From a bacterium (GTDB taxonomy: Bacteria; SM23-31; JAUVVT01): a stretch of DNA of 7,325 nucleotides. This document shows, piece after piece, positions 1-5,794 of the stretch; positions within the stretch are counted from its first letter, which is position 1, and every line of letters starts with the position of its first letter. The DNA is taken from the NCBI GenBank assembly GCA_030616165.1, contig JAUWXV010000189.1, positions 1-7,325 of the forward strand, written 5' to 3'. The notes under the pieces are model-generated. The model was not told the DNA's origin, made no database searches, and saw only the letters and a list, made by a program, of their open reading frames with translations. A program made the position numbers and the translations under genes.

Positions 1-2
1 CT

Positions 3-1412
3 GCGAAATACCTTGGAGCATCTTATGCCGATATCCGAATTAACCGTTACAAATCTCAGTCGGTAGGTGCAGAAAATGACCGAAAGGGACGGGAACGGGT
101 AACCTCTTTGCGTGAATCAGAAGACTTTGGCTTTGGTGTTCGTGTGCTCTACGATGGAGCCTGGGGATTTTCATCCAGCAATGTGGTTACTAAAGAAGAA
201 GTGGAACGCATTTCGGCACGAGCAGTCCAGATTGCCAAAGAGAGTGCAATGGTAAAAGTAAATGATGTTATCCTTACACCTGAACCACCGCACGTAGACG
301 TTTGGCAGACACCGATAACAAAGGATCCATTTCTGATTTCAACAGAACAAAAAATTGATTTTCTCAACCGTATAAACAGCGAGGTTAAACGGACAAAAGG
401 GATAGAAAGTTCCTCTTCTAATATGGGTTTTTATCTTCAGGACAAGATTTTTGCAAGTACAGAAGGTTCATACATCCAGCAAAAACTTTATCGCTCCGGC
501 TGCGGTTACCAGGCTACAGCAGTTAAAGACGGCAAACGCGAAACCAGGAGAAATCCAGATTTACCTTTAGGGCGGGGGTATGAATATATAGAGGAGCGTC
601 CATTAATAGAAGAAGCACCGCGTGTGGCAGATGAAGCCATAATGAAACTCGATGCTGCCGAAGCTGAGCCCGGGAGAAAAACCCTGATTCTGGACCCCAC
701 GCACCTTTGTTTAACAATCCATGAGTCTGTCGGTCACCCGACAGAACTTGACCGTGCACTCGGCTGGGAAGCAAATTACGCAGGCAGGAGCTTTTGCACT
801 CCGGACAAATTGAATACTATGCAGTATGGCTCGGATATTGTGAATCTTTTTGCTGATAATACCCTTATTCACGGTCTGTCAACGTGCGGTTATGATGACG
901 AGGGAGTAAAAACTCAACGCTGGCATATTGTAAAAGACGGTATATTCGTTAGCTTTGGAACCAGCAGAGAAGTTGCTCATTTGATTGGTCTAAAACGGAG
1001 CAGAGGGTCCTGTTTTGCCTCAGGCTGGCGGTTTATGCCGATTAACCGAATACCCAACCTGAGTCTTATGCCAGGAACCTGGGAGTTAGACGACCTTTTC
1101 GCAGATACCAAAGATGGTATTTATATTGAAGGACGTGGAAACTACAGCATTGACCAACTCCGTTACAATTTCCAATTTGGTGGTGATATGTTCTGGGAAA
1201 TTAAGAACGGAAAAAAAGCACGGGCATTGAAAAATGTTCTTTATGGCGGGATTACAACAGAATTCTGGGGATCGTGCGATGCAATTTGTAATGAAAAATA
1301 CTGGCGTCCATTTGGCGTAACCAGTTGTGCCAAGGGACAGCCGGTTCAATCATACACTATGTCACATGGTTCAGCCCACGCGCGATTTCGAAACATAAAA
1401 GTAGGAGTTTAG
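3..1412 (+). CDS. tldD: TldD-family zinc metalloprotease subunit, 5' end cut by window
   Basis: This is the catalytic half of a TldD/TldE-type protease, a family that acts as a heterodimer threading unfolded peptides into a cavity and is known for microcin B17 leader removal and CcdA degradation. The frame is open from base 3, giving 469 visible residues, close to the usual length of about 480. A TTG at 108 is not the start, because the codons before it already encode a family-like N-terminus (GASYADIRI). The zinc motif HESVGH lies at visible residues 240-245 (bases 720-737) and runs on into PTELDR, a form typical of the non-enterobacterial subfamily. Cys442 (bases 1326-1328), in the last 31 residues, sits where the third zinc ligand of E. 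coli TldD lies. The stop is 2 bases before the next start, so the two genes are surely co-transcribed. Any N-terminal signal is off the window. The family call is firm; the substrate is unknown. Confidence 0.93.
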   Translation, partial: AKYLGASYADIRINRYKSQSVGAENDRKGRERVTSLRESEDFGFGVRVLYDGAWGFSSSNVVTKEEVERISARAVQIAKESAMVKVNDVILTPEPPHVDVWQTPITKDPFLISTEQKIDFLNRINSEVKRTKGIESSSSNMGFYLQDKIFASTEGSYIQQKLYRSGCGYQATAVKDGKRETRRNPDLPLGRGYEYIEERPLIEEAPRVADEAIMKLDAAEAEPGRKTLILDPTHLCLTIHESVGHPTELDRALGWEANYAGRSFCTPDKLNTMQYGSDIVNLFADNTLIHGLSTCGYDDEGVKTQRWHIVKDGIFVSFGTSREVAHLIGLKRSRGSCFASGWRFMPINRIPNLSLMPGTWELDDLFADTKDGIYIEGRGNYSIDQLRYNFQFGGDMFWEIKNGKKARALKNVLYGGITTEFWGSCDAICNEKYWRPFGVTSCAKGQPVQSYTMSHGSAHARFRNIKVGV

Positions 1413-1414
1413 TA

Positions 1415-2722
1415 ATGATATCTAAAACAGAAGCCAGGACGTTATTATACAAAGTACTGAGTTTTATCCCTGAAGGCGATGCAATTCTATCGCTTAATGA
1501 TACGCAATACGCTATGACCCGCTTTGGGAATAATTCAATCACGCAAAATCTTGAGCAATTTACAAATTCCGTAAACATTACTATATTCAAGAACAAAAAA
1601 CGAGGTTCAGCTTCAACGAACCAGTTTGATACAGTTTCACTTCAAGCAGCGGTTGACAGAGCAACAAAAATGTTACAATTCTCCCTCGAAAATCCCGATT
1701 ATTTACCTCCTGTTCCACCTCAAAAATATCAAGAGGTTAATTCCTATTTTGAGTCAACCGCAAACTTCAGTGCTGAAGAGAGAGCAAAAGGCGTATCTCA
1801 CATAATCAATGAATGCAAACGGAGAGGACTGACTGCAGCTGGAATTTTTACTACAACTGCTGGATGCTCTGCAATGATGAATACTACAGGATTATTTAAC
1901 TATCGAAAAAGCACAAAAGCCGAATACAGTGCCACTGTGTTAACAGAAGACAGCTCCGGTTGGGTTACCAAACCAGCATGGGATGTACGGGAAATCGATG
2001 CCGAAGTTCTCGGAATGCAGGCCATCGAAATTGCTGAAAGGGCACTGCATCCTCAAGAGTTCCCTCCCGGAAAATACACGGTGATTTTGCCTGCTTATGC
2101 TCTTGGATATATGCTGAATTCATTTACATCACCCGATTTGGAAAGTCTCGATGAGAATAGAGGCGTCTATCGGGACATGCAGAGAAAGCAGGTTTTCGGA
2201 GAAAATATCACGATATGCAGAGACCCATACCATCCTCTAATGCTTGGCTCTCCCTATGATTCGGATGGACTGCCTGTAAAAAAATTGACGCTGATTAAGA
2301 ACGGGAAAATCTCTGAGCCTCTCTGCCCCCGGGTCTACGCCGCAAAAAAAGGTGTGGAGCCTACGGGTGGGGGTGGCAGATCAGGCAGCCGAGTGATGCA
2401 CGGTGGTACAGAAACAATCGAGAGTATGATAAAAGCTACTGAGAGGGGAATATTAATAACACGGGTATGGTATCTTCGCGGAACCGACCGAATGAGAATG
2501 GCTTATACAGGAATGACCCGTGAAGGAACATTCCTGGTAGAAAACGGTGCAATCAAACACGGAGTGAGGAATTTTCGCTTTAATGAAAGTTTGTTTAACG
2601 TTTTAAACAACATTGACATGATGGGCAAACCCGAATTAACTGGCGGGATAGAAGTGCAAAATCAGGTTTTGCCCCCGGTAAGGGTAAAAGATTTCTATTT
2701 CTCATCAGTTACAAAATTTTAA
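1415..2722 (+). CDS. tldE: TldE/PmbA-like partner subunit, non-catalytic
   Basis: This 435-residue protein is the expected partner of the upstream TldD. The ATG at 1415 is chosen because GGAG at 1404-1407 lies 7 bases before it; the frame extends further upstream to 1325, but that part overlaps tldD and has no ribosome site. At the place of the TldD zinc helix (residues about 219-240) it has GKYTVILPAYALGYMLNSF, with no HExxxH, as in known TldE/PmbA proteins, which shape the cavity but do not bind zinc. The C-terminal family core is clear: a GTETIESM stretch near 331-338, ITRVWYLR at 348-355, and MTREGTFLVENG at 367-378 followed by VRNFRFNESL. No signal peptide is seen, so the protein should be cytosolic. 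The gap of 2 bases after tldD suggests translational coupling and equal subunit supply. Confidence 0.9.
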   Translation: MISKTEARTLLYKVLSFIPEGDAILSLNDTQYAMTRFGNNSITQNLEQFTNSVNITIFKNKKRGSASTNQFDTVSLQAAVDRATKMLQFSLENPDYLPPVPPQKYQEVNSYFESTANFSAEERAKGVSHIINECKRRGLTAAGIFTTTAGCSAMMNTTGLFNYRKSTKAEYSATVLTEDSSGWVTKPAWDVREIDAEVLGMQAIEIAERALHPQEFPPGKYTVILPAYALGYMLNSFTSPDLESLDENRGVYRDMQRKQVFGENITICRDPYHPLMLGSPYDSDGLPVKKLTLIKNGKISEPLCPRVYAAKKGVEPTGGGGRSGSRVMHGGTETIESMIKATERGILITRVWYLRGTDRMRMAYTGMTREGTFLVENGAIKHGVRNFRFNESLFNVLNNIDMMGKPELTGGIEVQNQVLPPVRVKDFYFSSVTKF

Positions 2723-2725
2723 AAT

Positions 2726-2754
2726 TTGACACATTTAGCATTACTCATTATATT
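2726..2754 (+). promoter_or_regulatory. Near-consensus sigma70-type promoter for the small Tat gene
   Basis: TTGACA (2726-2731) is followed by a 17-base spacer and TATATT (2749-2754), which matches the sigma70 consensus at 11 of 12 positions with ideal spacing. Transcription would begin near 2761 and leave a leader of about 22 bases before the ATG at 2783. The -35 box starts 3 bases after the tldE stop, so the small gene could be transcribed separately from, and more strongly than, tldD-tldE. If the host is a true Bacteroidota, whose main sigma factor prefers a different -7 box, the match would mean less. AT-rich DNA yields -10 boxes easily; the intact TTGACA at the right distance is the stronger part. 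Confidence 0.5.
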
Positions 2755-2782
2755 AGAAAGTAAATATTATTTGAGGTGTAAT

Positions 2783-3052
2783 ATGGCGGTAACTCGTCGA
2801 AAATTTTTAGCTACAGGGATAGCAATTGTAAGTACATCTTCTGCCGCTTTTGCTGGCATTCCTGAATTAAATTTATTAGGTAAATACACAAATAAATCGA
2901 TCCAGTTCAAAGAAAATGATTGGAATGACCTTCCGTTTCATGGTACACCATATCAATGTTCAGGATATCCTTATGAATTGCCCGAACTCGATGACAATAT
3001 TGCTCTGTCCGATTCTTATCTACACGACCCGGAAATTGAGAATAAGTGGTAA
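2783..3052 (+). CDS. Small Tat-exported protein next to tldD-tldE, candidate substrate
   Basis: I do not recognise a family. The 89-residue product starts at ATG 2783 with GAGG at 2773-2776, 6 bases upstream. The N-terminus TRRKFLATG (residues 4-12) fits the twin-arginine motif; a short hydrophobic stretch ends in AFA, giving a likely cleavage after Ala24. The mature part would be 65 residues, strongly acidic (12 Asp/Glu, 4 Lys), with one Cys (59), four Tyr, two Trp and several Pro, including the stretch YQCSGYPYELPELDD at 57-71. A longer TTG-start reading from 2726 is rejected because that TTG is the promoter -35 box. The gene follows the TldD/E pair by 60 bases in the same direction. Inference: it could be the peptide that TldD/E processes, or a small periplasmic protein whose maturation needs them. 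It could also be a truncated remnant of a larger Tat protein, though the DNA after its stop does not look coding. Confidence 0.75.
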   Translation: MAVTRRKFLATGIAIVSTSSAAFAGIPELNLLGKYTNKSIQFKENDWNDLPFHGTPYQCSGYPYELPELDDNIALSDSYLHDPEIENKW

Positions 3053-3464
3053 TTAATTCAAGGTCTTAATATTAGCATAGCTTGAAAGTATTCCAACAAA
3101 TTACAAGGAATGGTTGACTGATATTTTACTTAATTATATCACTTTTAACCCCCACTTACAATATTAAACATATAAATGCTTTGAAAAACCGACATAACAT
3201 ATTATATTTTATAAGTAATTGAGTTTGGTATTAATAAAGAACTGAGATAGTTTTCAAGTATGTTGTCCGTGGCCAATCACTGCCGGATATCTGGGGTTCA
3301 ACTACGTATAAAATCCTTAAAGTTGGCTTACATTGGAATTCATAAAATAGTATATATTTGATATCTCAATAAAATAAATTTATCAAAAGGTAGTATATAA
3401 TGATAATTGTTGAATTAAAAGGAAGATTGCAAAATATCAATAAAGGAAACAGTCTCTTTTTATT
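3053..3464. other. AT-rich intergenic gap without a convincing gene
   Basis: This 412-base stretch is very AT-rich. TTCAAG (3057-3062) and CTTGAA (3081-3086) could form a 6-base-pair hairpin just after the Tat gene, but no T-run follows, so it is not a convincing terminator. A 33-codon frame at 3260-3361 has no ribosome site and looks random. A segment around 3268-3310 is richer in GC than its surroundings and has no explanation. Possible promoter boxes are listed separately. The gap separates the TldD/E region from the exported-protein region. Confidence 0.6.
3181..3208 (+). promoter_or_regulatory. Possible promoter in the long gap
   Basis: TTGAAA (3181-3186), a 16-base spacer and TATATT (3203-3208) make a reasonable sigma70-like pair. 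It would drive the FGE-like lipoprotein gene through a leader of about 250 bases. Another weak candidate is TATATTTG at 3353-3360, which fits the Bacteroidota -7 pattern TAnnTTTG, but the nearest upstream TTG (3333-3335) is only 17 bases away, short of the usual spacing. In DNA this AT-rich such matches arise by chance. Confidence 0.22.
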
Positions 3465-3474
3465 ATGGTGCTGA
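3400..3474 (+). other. Short frame overlapping the start of the FGE-like gene
   Basis: A 24-codon frame begins at ATG 3400 with AAAAGG at 3385-3390, 9 bases upstream, the best ribosome site near here. Its stop codon TGA (3472-3474) lies inside the start of the FGE-like gene, which is in the -1 frame relative to it. It could be a leader peptide coupling translation to the next gene, or the true start of that gene disrupted by a one-base change in the T-run at 3457-3461. It may also be chance. There is no sequence family to support a separate product. Confidence 0.2.
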
Positions 3475-4388
3475 TTATTCTATTACTTTTTTTAAGTTGC
3501 AGTGAAAAAGAGTCACCAAAAACTAACGTTATTCATCAGACTCTTGTATCATCTTTCGAAGGTAGCAATGAAAAAGTGGAGGAACAGACAACAATTACTG
3601 TTGACCTTCCTGGTCTATCAAAAGACGCGAAGAAACTGGAGATGGTTCTGATTAAGTCCGGTACGTTCACTATGGGTTCACCGAAGGACGAACGTGGTCG
3701 TTCAGACCGTGAGTGGCTCCCGCACAAGGTAACAATTACCAAACCCTTCTATATGGGAAAGTATGAAGTAACACAAGCGCAGTGGGAAGCAGTTATGGGG
3801 AGAGAAAGTCATCGTTCAAAGTTCAGCGGGAGGCAAAACAATCCAGTGGAAAAGGTTTCCTGGCGTGCTTGTCAGAAGTTCATCAAGCAGTTGAACGCTC
3901 TCGGTGAGGGAACCTTCCGTTTACCTACAGAAGCTGAGTGGGAGTTTGCTTGCCGAGCAGGCACAGAAACACAGTTCTCTTTTGGTGATGTGTTGGAGTG
4001 TGAAGATATAGGAGAAGCATATTTTGAGATAGCAGATAAGTATATGTGGTGGTCAGGGAATAACAATCCGTATGGAACGAAAGAGGTAAGCATAAAGTTA
4101 CCAAATCCCTGGGGACTATATGACATGCATGGAAATGTGTCTGAGTGGTGTTCGGATTTGTGGGAAGCACCTTACGAACGAGGTCCTCAGATAGACCCTA
4201 AAGGTCCGTCTTCTGGTTGGCTTAGTAGGATATGGCCATTGACGAACCATGTCTTTCGTGGCGGAAGCATCTACTATGGTAGATACTTCCGTGGAGCATG
4301 TGAGTGTCGCTCAGCATCTCGCAATTATGAGCAGGCATTCGACTTCCATTACAGCTTGGGCTTCCGTCTTGTAAAGGAATATCCATGA
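3465..4388 (+). CDS. Lipoprotein with FGE/SUMF1-like (formylglycine-generating-enzyme-like) domain
   Basis: The 307-residue protein has a hydrophobic N-terminus ending in a lipobox-like LFLSC (residues 8-12), so it is probably a lipoprotein anchored at Cys12. The FGE-sulfatase domain covers about 59-303: MVLIKSGTFTMGS (60-72), MGKYEVTQAQWEAVMG (97-112), RLPTEAEWEFACRAG (152-166), GLYDMHGNVSEWC (217-229), FRGGS (264-268) and SLGFRLV (297-303). True formylglycine-generating enzymes have a Cys-x4-Cys pair after the GGS; here only Cys279 and Cys281 occur, spaced CxC, so copper-dependent sulfatase activation is unlikely. Many such lipoproteins have unknown binding or structural roles. The start is uncertain: ATG 3465 has no good ribosome site, and the in-frame codons just before it (RKQSLFI) look like the charged part of a signal peptide but have no ATG before a stop at 3441. 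No sulfatase gene is adjacent. Confidence 0.85.
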   Translation: MVLIILLLFLSCSEKESPKTNVIHQTLVSSFEGSNEKVEEQTTITVDLPGLSKDAKKLEMVLIKSGTFTMGSPKDERGRSDREWLPHKVTITKPFYMGKYEVTQAQWEAVMGRESHRSKFSGRQNNPVEKVSWRACQKFIKQLNALGEGTFRLPTEAEWEFACRAGTETQFSFGDVLECEDIGEAYFEIADKYMWWSGNNNPYGTKEVSIKLPNPWGLYDMHGNVSEWCSDLWEAPYERGPQIDPKGPSSGWLSRIWPLTNHVFRGGSIYYGRYFRGACECRSASRNYEQAFDFHYSLGFRLVKEYP

Positions 4389-4418
4389 TATACTCGAATA
4401 ATTGAAAAGGGAAAATAA

Positions 4419-4451
4419 TCGAGTTATGGCCTAACATGCCAATCAACTCGA
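4419..4451. repeat. Perfect 7-base inverted repeat with inner stem
   Basis: TCGAGTT (4419-4425) is the exact reverse complement of AACTCGA (4445-4451). Inside them TGGC (4427-4430) can pair with GCCA (4438-4441), giving an 11-base-pair hairpin with a small internal bulge. A third related copy, ACTCGA (4392-4397), can also pair with TCGAGT (4419-4424). No T-run follows, so it is not an intrinsic terminator. The hairpin overlaps the left end of the attC-like site and would compete with that fold; it may be part of 3' end protection for the upstream mRNA. Confidence 0.35.
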
Positions 4452-4563
4452 CCGCTAACAGCATGTTGCTTTTGAATGTCAGGAGTGGGTAAGTAAGTTT
4501 TGTTGTAATTTTATGTTTGGTGATTTAAGTATTTGGCGCTGTTTAAGTCGGTGGTCGTTAGGT
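4429..4563 (+). other. attC-like site between the FGE-like and VOC genes
   Basis: The left end GCCTAAC (4429-4435) fits the integron R'' box RYYYAAC, and the right end GTTAGGT (4557-4563) fits the R' box GTTRRRY; six of the seven bases can pair across the site. Further in, CGAC (4449-4452) pairs with GTCG (4547-4550) and ACAGC (4459-4462 with the preceding A) pairs with GCTGT (4539-4542 plus following T), as in the imperfect dyad of attC sites. The length of 135 bases is within the known range. It starts 40 bases after the FGE-like stop and ends 24 bases before the VOC start, as between gene cassettes. Against it: the inner spacers are unequal (13 and 6 bases) and no integrase is in the window. 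Confidence 0.42.
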
Positions 4564-4587
4564 AGTCAATTATAAGTGAAATAAAAT

Positions 4588-5526
4588 ATGAAGAATCGTA
4601 TAATCCTAATTCTTTTTTTACTGTCAACTTTCTTTTTATTAAAATGCGTTAAAAATGAAAAAATTCTCTTAGAGAATAATTTGCAGGGCGTCCAACACCT
4701 TGGTATTCCAGTACATGATATTGAACAGTCCAAGGCTTGGTATACAGAAAAACTTGGCTTTAGCGTGGTGCATGAGCCAACGGTTCCTACCGAGGAAGGG
4801 AACATTAAGGTGGCATTTTTGAAAAAAAGTGATATGACACTCGAACTATATCAATTGGTTGGCGAATCTCTCAATGAAATAAAAACCCGTGGTCATGGGC
4901 ACATCGATCATTTTGCAATCGATGTTCTCGATATTGATAAGGCATTAAAAGACGTTTTGGATGCAGGCGCAGTTCTCGATGAATCTACTCCTGATGAGCC
5001 TAAAACCATAGATGTCTTCTGGTCAAAAGGAGTAAAATACATAACAATAAAAGGGACAATTGGTGAAAAAGTTGAGTTAAACCAACGGTTGGATTTGGAT
5101 AAATCTCGCCGTAAAGAAAATTTAAGCGGATGGTCTCATCTTGGAATTCCAGTAACTGACCTTAAAAAATCAAAAAATTTTTATCATCAATTCGGTTTCA
5201 AAGAAATCATGTATGCGGAGATTCCAACAGGTAATGAATCGATCAAAGCATCAATGATGGAAAAGGATGGATTTGTAATTGAACTGTATCAAATGTTTGG
5301 AGAGAGTCTGGCAGAGATTTCAATAAGAAAAGACGGACACATTGATCACATCGCTCTGGATGTCATCGATATCGATAAGGCATATCAAGAACTTCAGGAA
5401 GCAGATTTTGAAATTTTAGAAGATGCCCCTGTATACTTAGACTTTTGGGATAACGGTGTAAAGTATTTTAATATTCGGGGTCCTGACGGAGAGAAACTTG
5501 AATTTAATGAAAAGATTAATCCCTAA
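4588..5526 (+). CDS. Exported protein with two tandem VOC (glyoxalase-fold) domains
   Basis: The 312-residue product begins with a signal-like stretch (residues 1-20) ending in FFLLKC; Lys before Cys20 is unusual for a lipobox, so lipid attachment is possible but not certain. Two VOC domains follow, about 32-167 and 181-309. Each keeps all four metal ligands placed as in glyoxalase I: His37, Glu86, His108, Glu163, and His184, Glu232, His254, Glu305. The halves resemble each other closely (HLGIPV, ELYQ, GHIDH and DIDKA recur about 142-147 residues apart), which points to an internal duplication. VOC enzymes include glyoxalase, dioxygenases, epimerases and resistance proteins; the substrate cannot be read from sequence. 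Export is unusual for this fold, which is mostly cytosolic. The ATG at 4588 has only a weak ribosome site. The gene lies between two attC-like sites. Confidence 0.87.
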   Translation: MKNRIILILFLLSTFFLLKCVKNEKILLENNLQGVQHLGIPVHDIEQSKAWYTEKLGFSVVHEPTVPTEEGNIKVAFLKKSDMTLELYQLVGESLNEIKTRGHGHIDHFAIDVLDIDKALKDVLDAGAVLDESTPDEPKTIDVFWSKGVKYITIKGTIGEKVELNQRLDLDKSRRKENLSGWSHLGIPVTDLKKSKNFYHQFGFKEIMYAEIPTGNESIKASMMEKDGFVIELYQMFGESLAEISIRKDGHIDHIALDVIDIDKAYQELQEADFEILEDAPVYLDFWDNGVKYFNIRGPDGEKLEFNEKINP

Positions 5527-5794
5527 GAATATTTTAATTAACCTTACATAAGAACAGGCTGTGTAAAGGATTAAAATTGAAATATATGTAAATCCATTTA
5601 AATTTCTTAATATCGATAAATTGCCTTACAAGGGATTCAAGCAGACAAAAGGGCAGTGTTTCAAATTAGTTTCAGTTTGGTGTATTCACAAAAGCTTAGA
5701 TAAATTTCCAACGTTCTGTGTATGTAAGTCCTTTGGCAGCTTATGCCCAGGTCGTTATAACTGTTTAATATTACTTCTATTCATGGAGAAAATA
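5527..5794. other. Intergenic gap between VOC and propeller genes
   Basis: The first 95 bases are AT-rich with no clear promoter, terminator or gene. The remainder is taken up by an attC-like inverted repeat and a 34-base leader before the propeller gene. The reading frame of the propeller gene stays open through the repeat back to 5621, but only TTG is available there as a start, and the encoded stretch is Cys-rich and unlike an N-terminus of this family. Confidence 0.55.
5623..5760 (+). other. Second attC-like inverted repeat
   Basis: The left end GCCTTAC (5623-5629) differs from the integron R'' box RYYYAAC at one position, though left ends of this form (RYYTTAC) are familiar from marine gammaproteobacterial integrons. 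The right end is GGTCGTTATAA (5750-5760), sharing GGTCGTTA with the right end of the first site. Inner arms pair imperfectly: AAGCAGACAAAAGG (5639-5652) against CCTTTGGCAGCTT (5730-5742), with one bulge and two mismatches. Length is about 138 bases, and the next start codon is 34 bases away. The site lies in the same orientation as the first one. The R' box is a poor match (GTTATAA), so it may be a decayed site or chance. Confidence 0.33.

Noticed and set aside
149-774. Minus-strand open frames within tldD
   Set aside because: They are shadows of a clearly coding + strand gene; none has a domain or ribosome site. The same holds for the other minus-strand frames.
108-1412. TldD gene starting at TTG 108
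   Set aside because: The same frame is open to base 3 and encodes family-like N-terminal sequence, so the gene begins off the window.
1325-1414. N-terminal extension of TldE from 1325
   Set aside because: It overlaps tldD, has no ribosome site, and the ATG at 1415 has GGAG at the right distance.
2726-2782. Longer N-terminus of the small Tat protein from TTG 2726
   Set aside because: The Tat motif begins right after ATG 2783, which has a GAGG site; the TTG belongs to the promoter -35 box.
3057-3086. Hairpin after the Tat gene as a terminator
   Set aside because: The 6-base-pair stem has a long loop and no T-run behind it.
3260-3361. 33-residue frame in the gap
   Set aside because: No ribosome site, no recognisable motif, and a length expected by chance.
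3409-3415. GTTGAAT as an integron R' box before the FGE-like gene
   Set aside because: A lone seven-base degenerate match with no partner box or dyad upstream; expected by chance in this length.
5621-5794. Longer N-terminus of the propeller protein through the attC-like repeat
   Set aside because: A signal peptide starts at 5795 with a ribosome site; the upstream codons translate a repeat.
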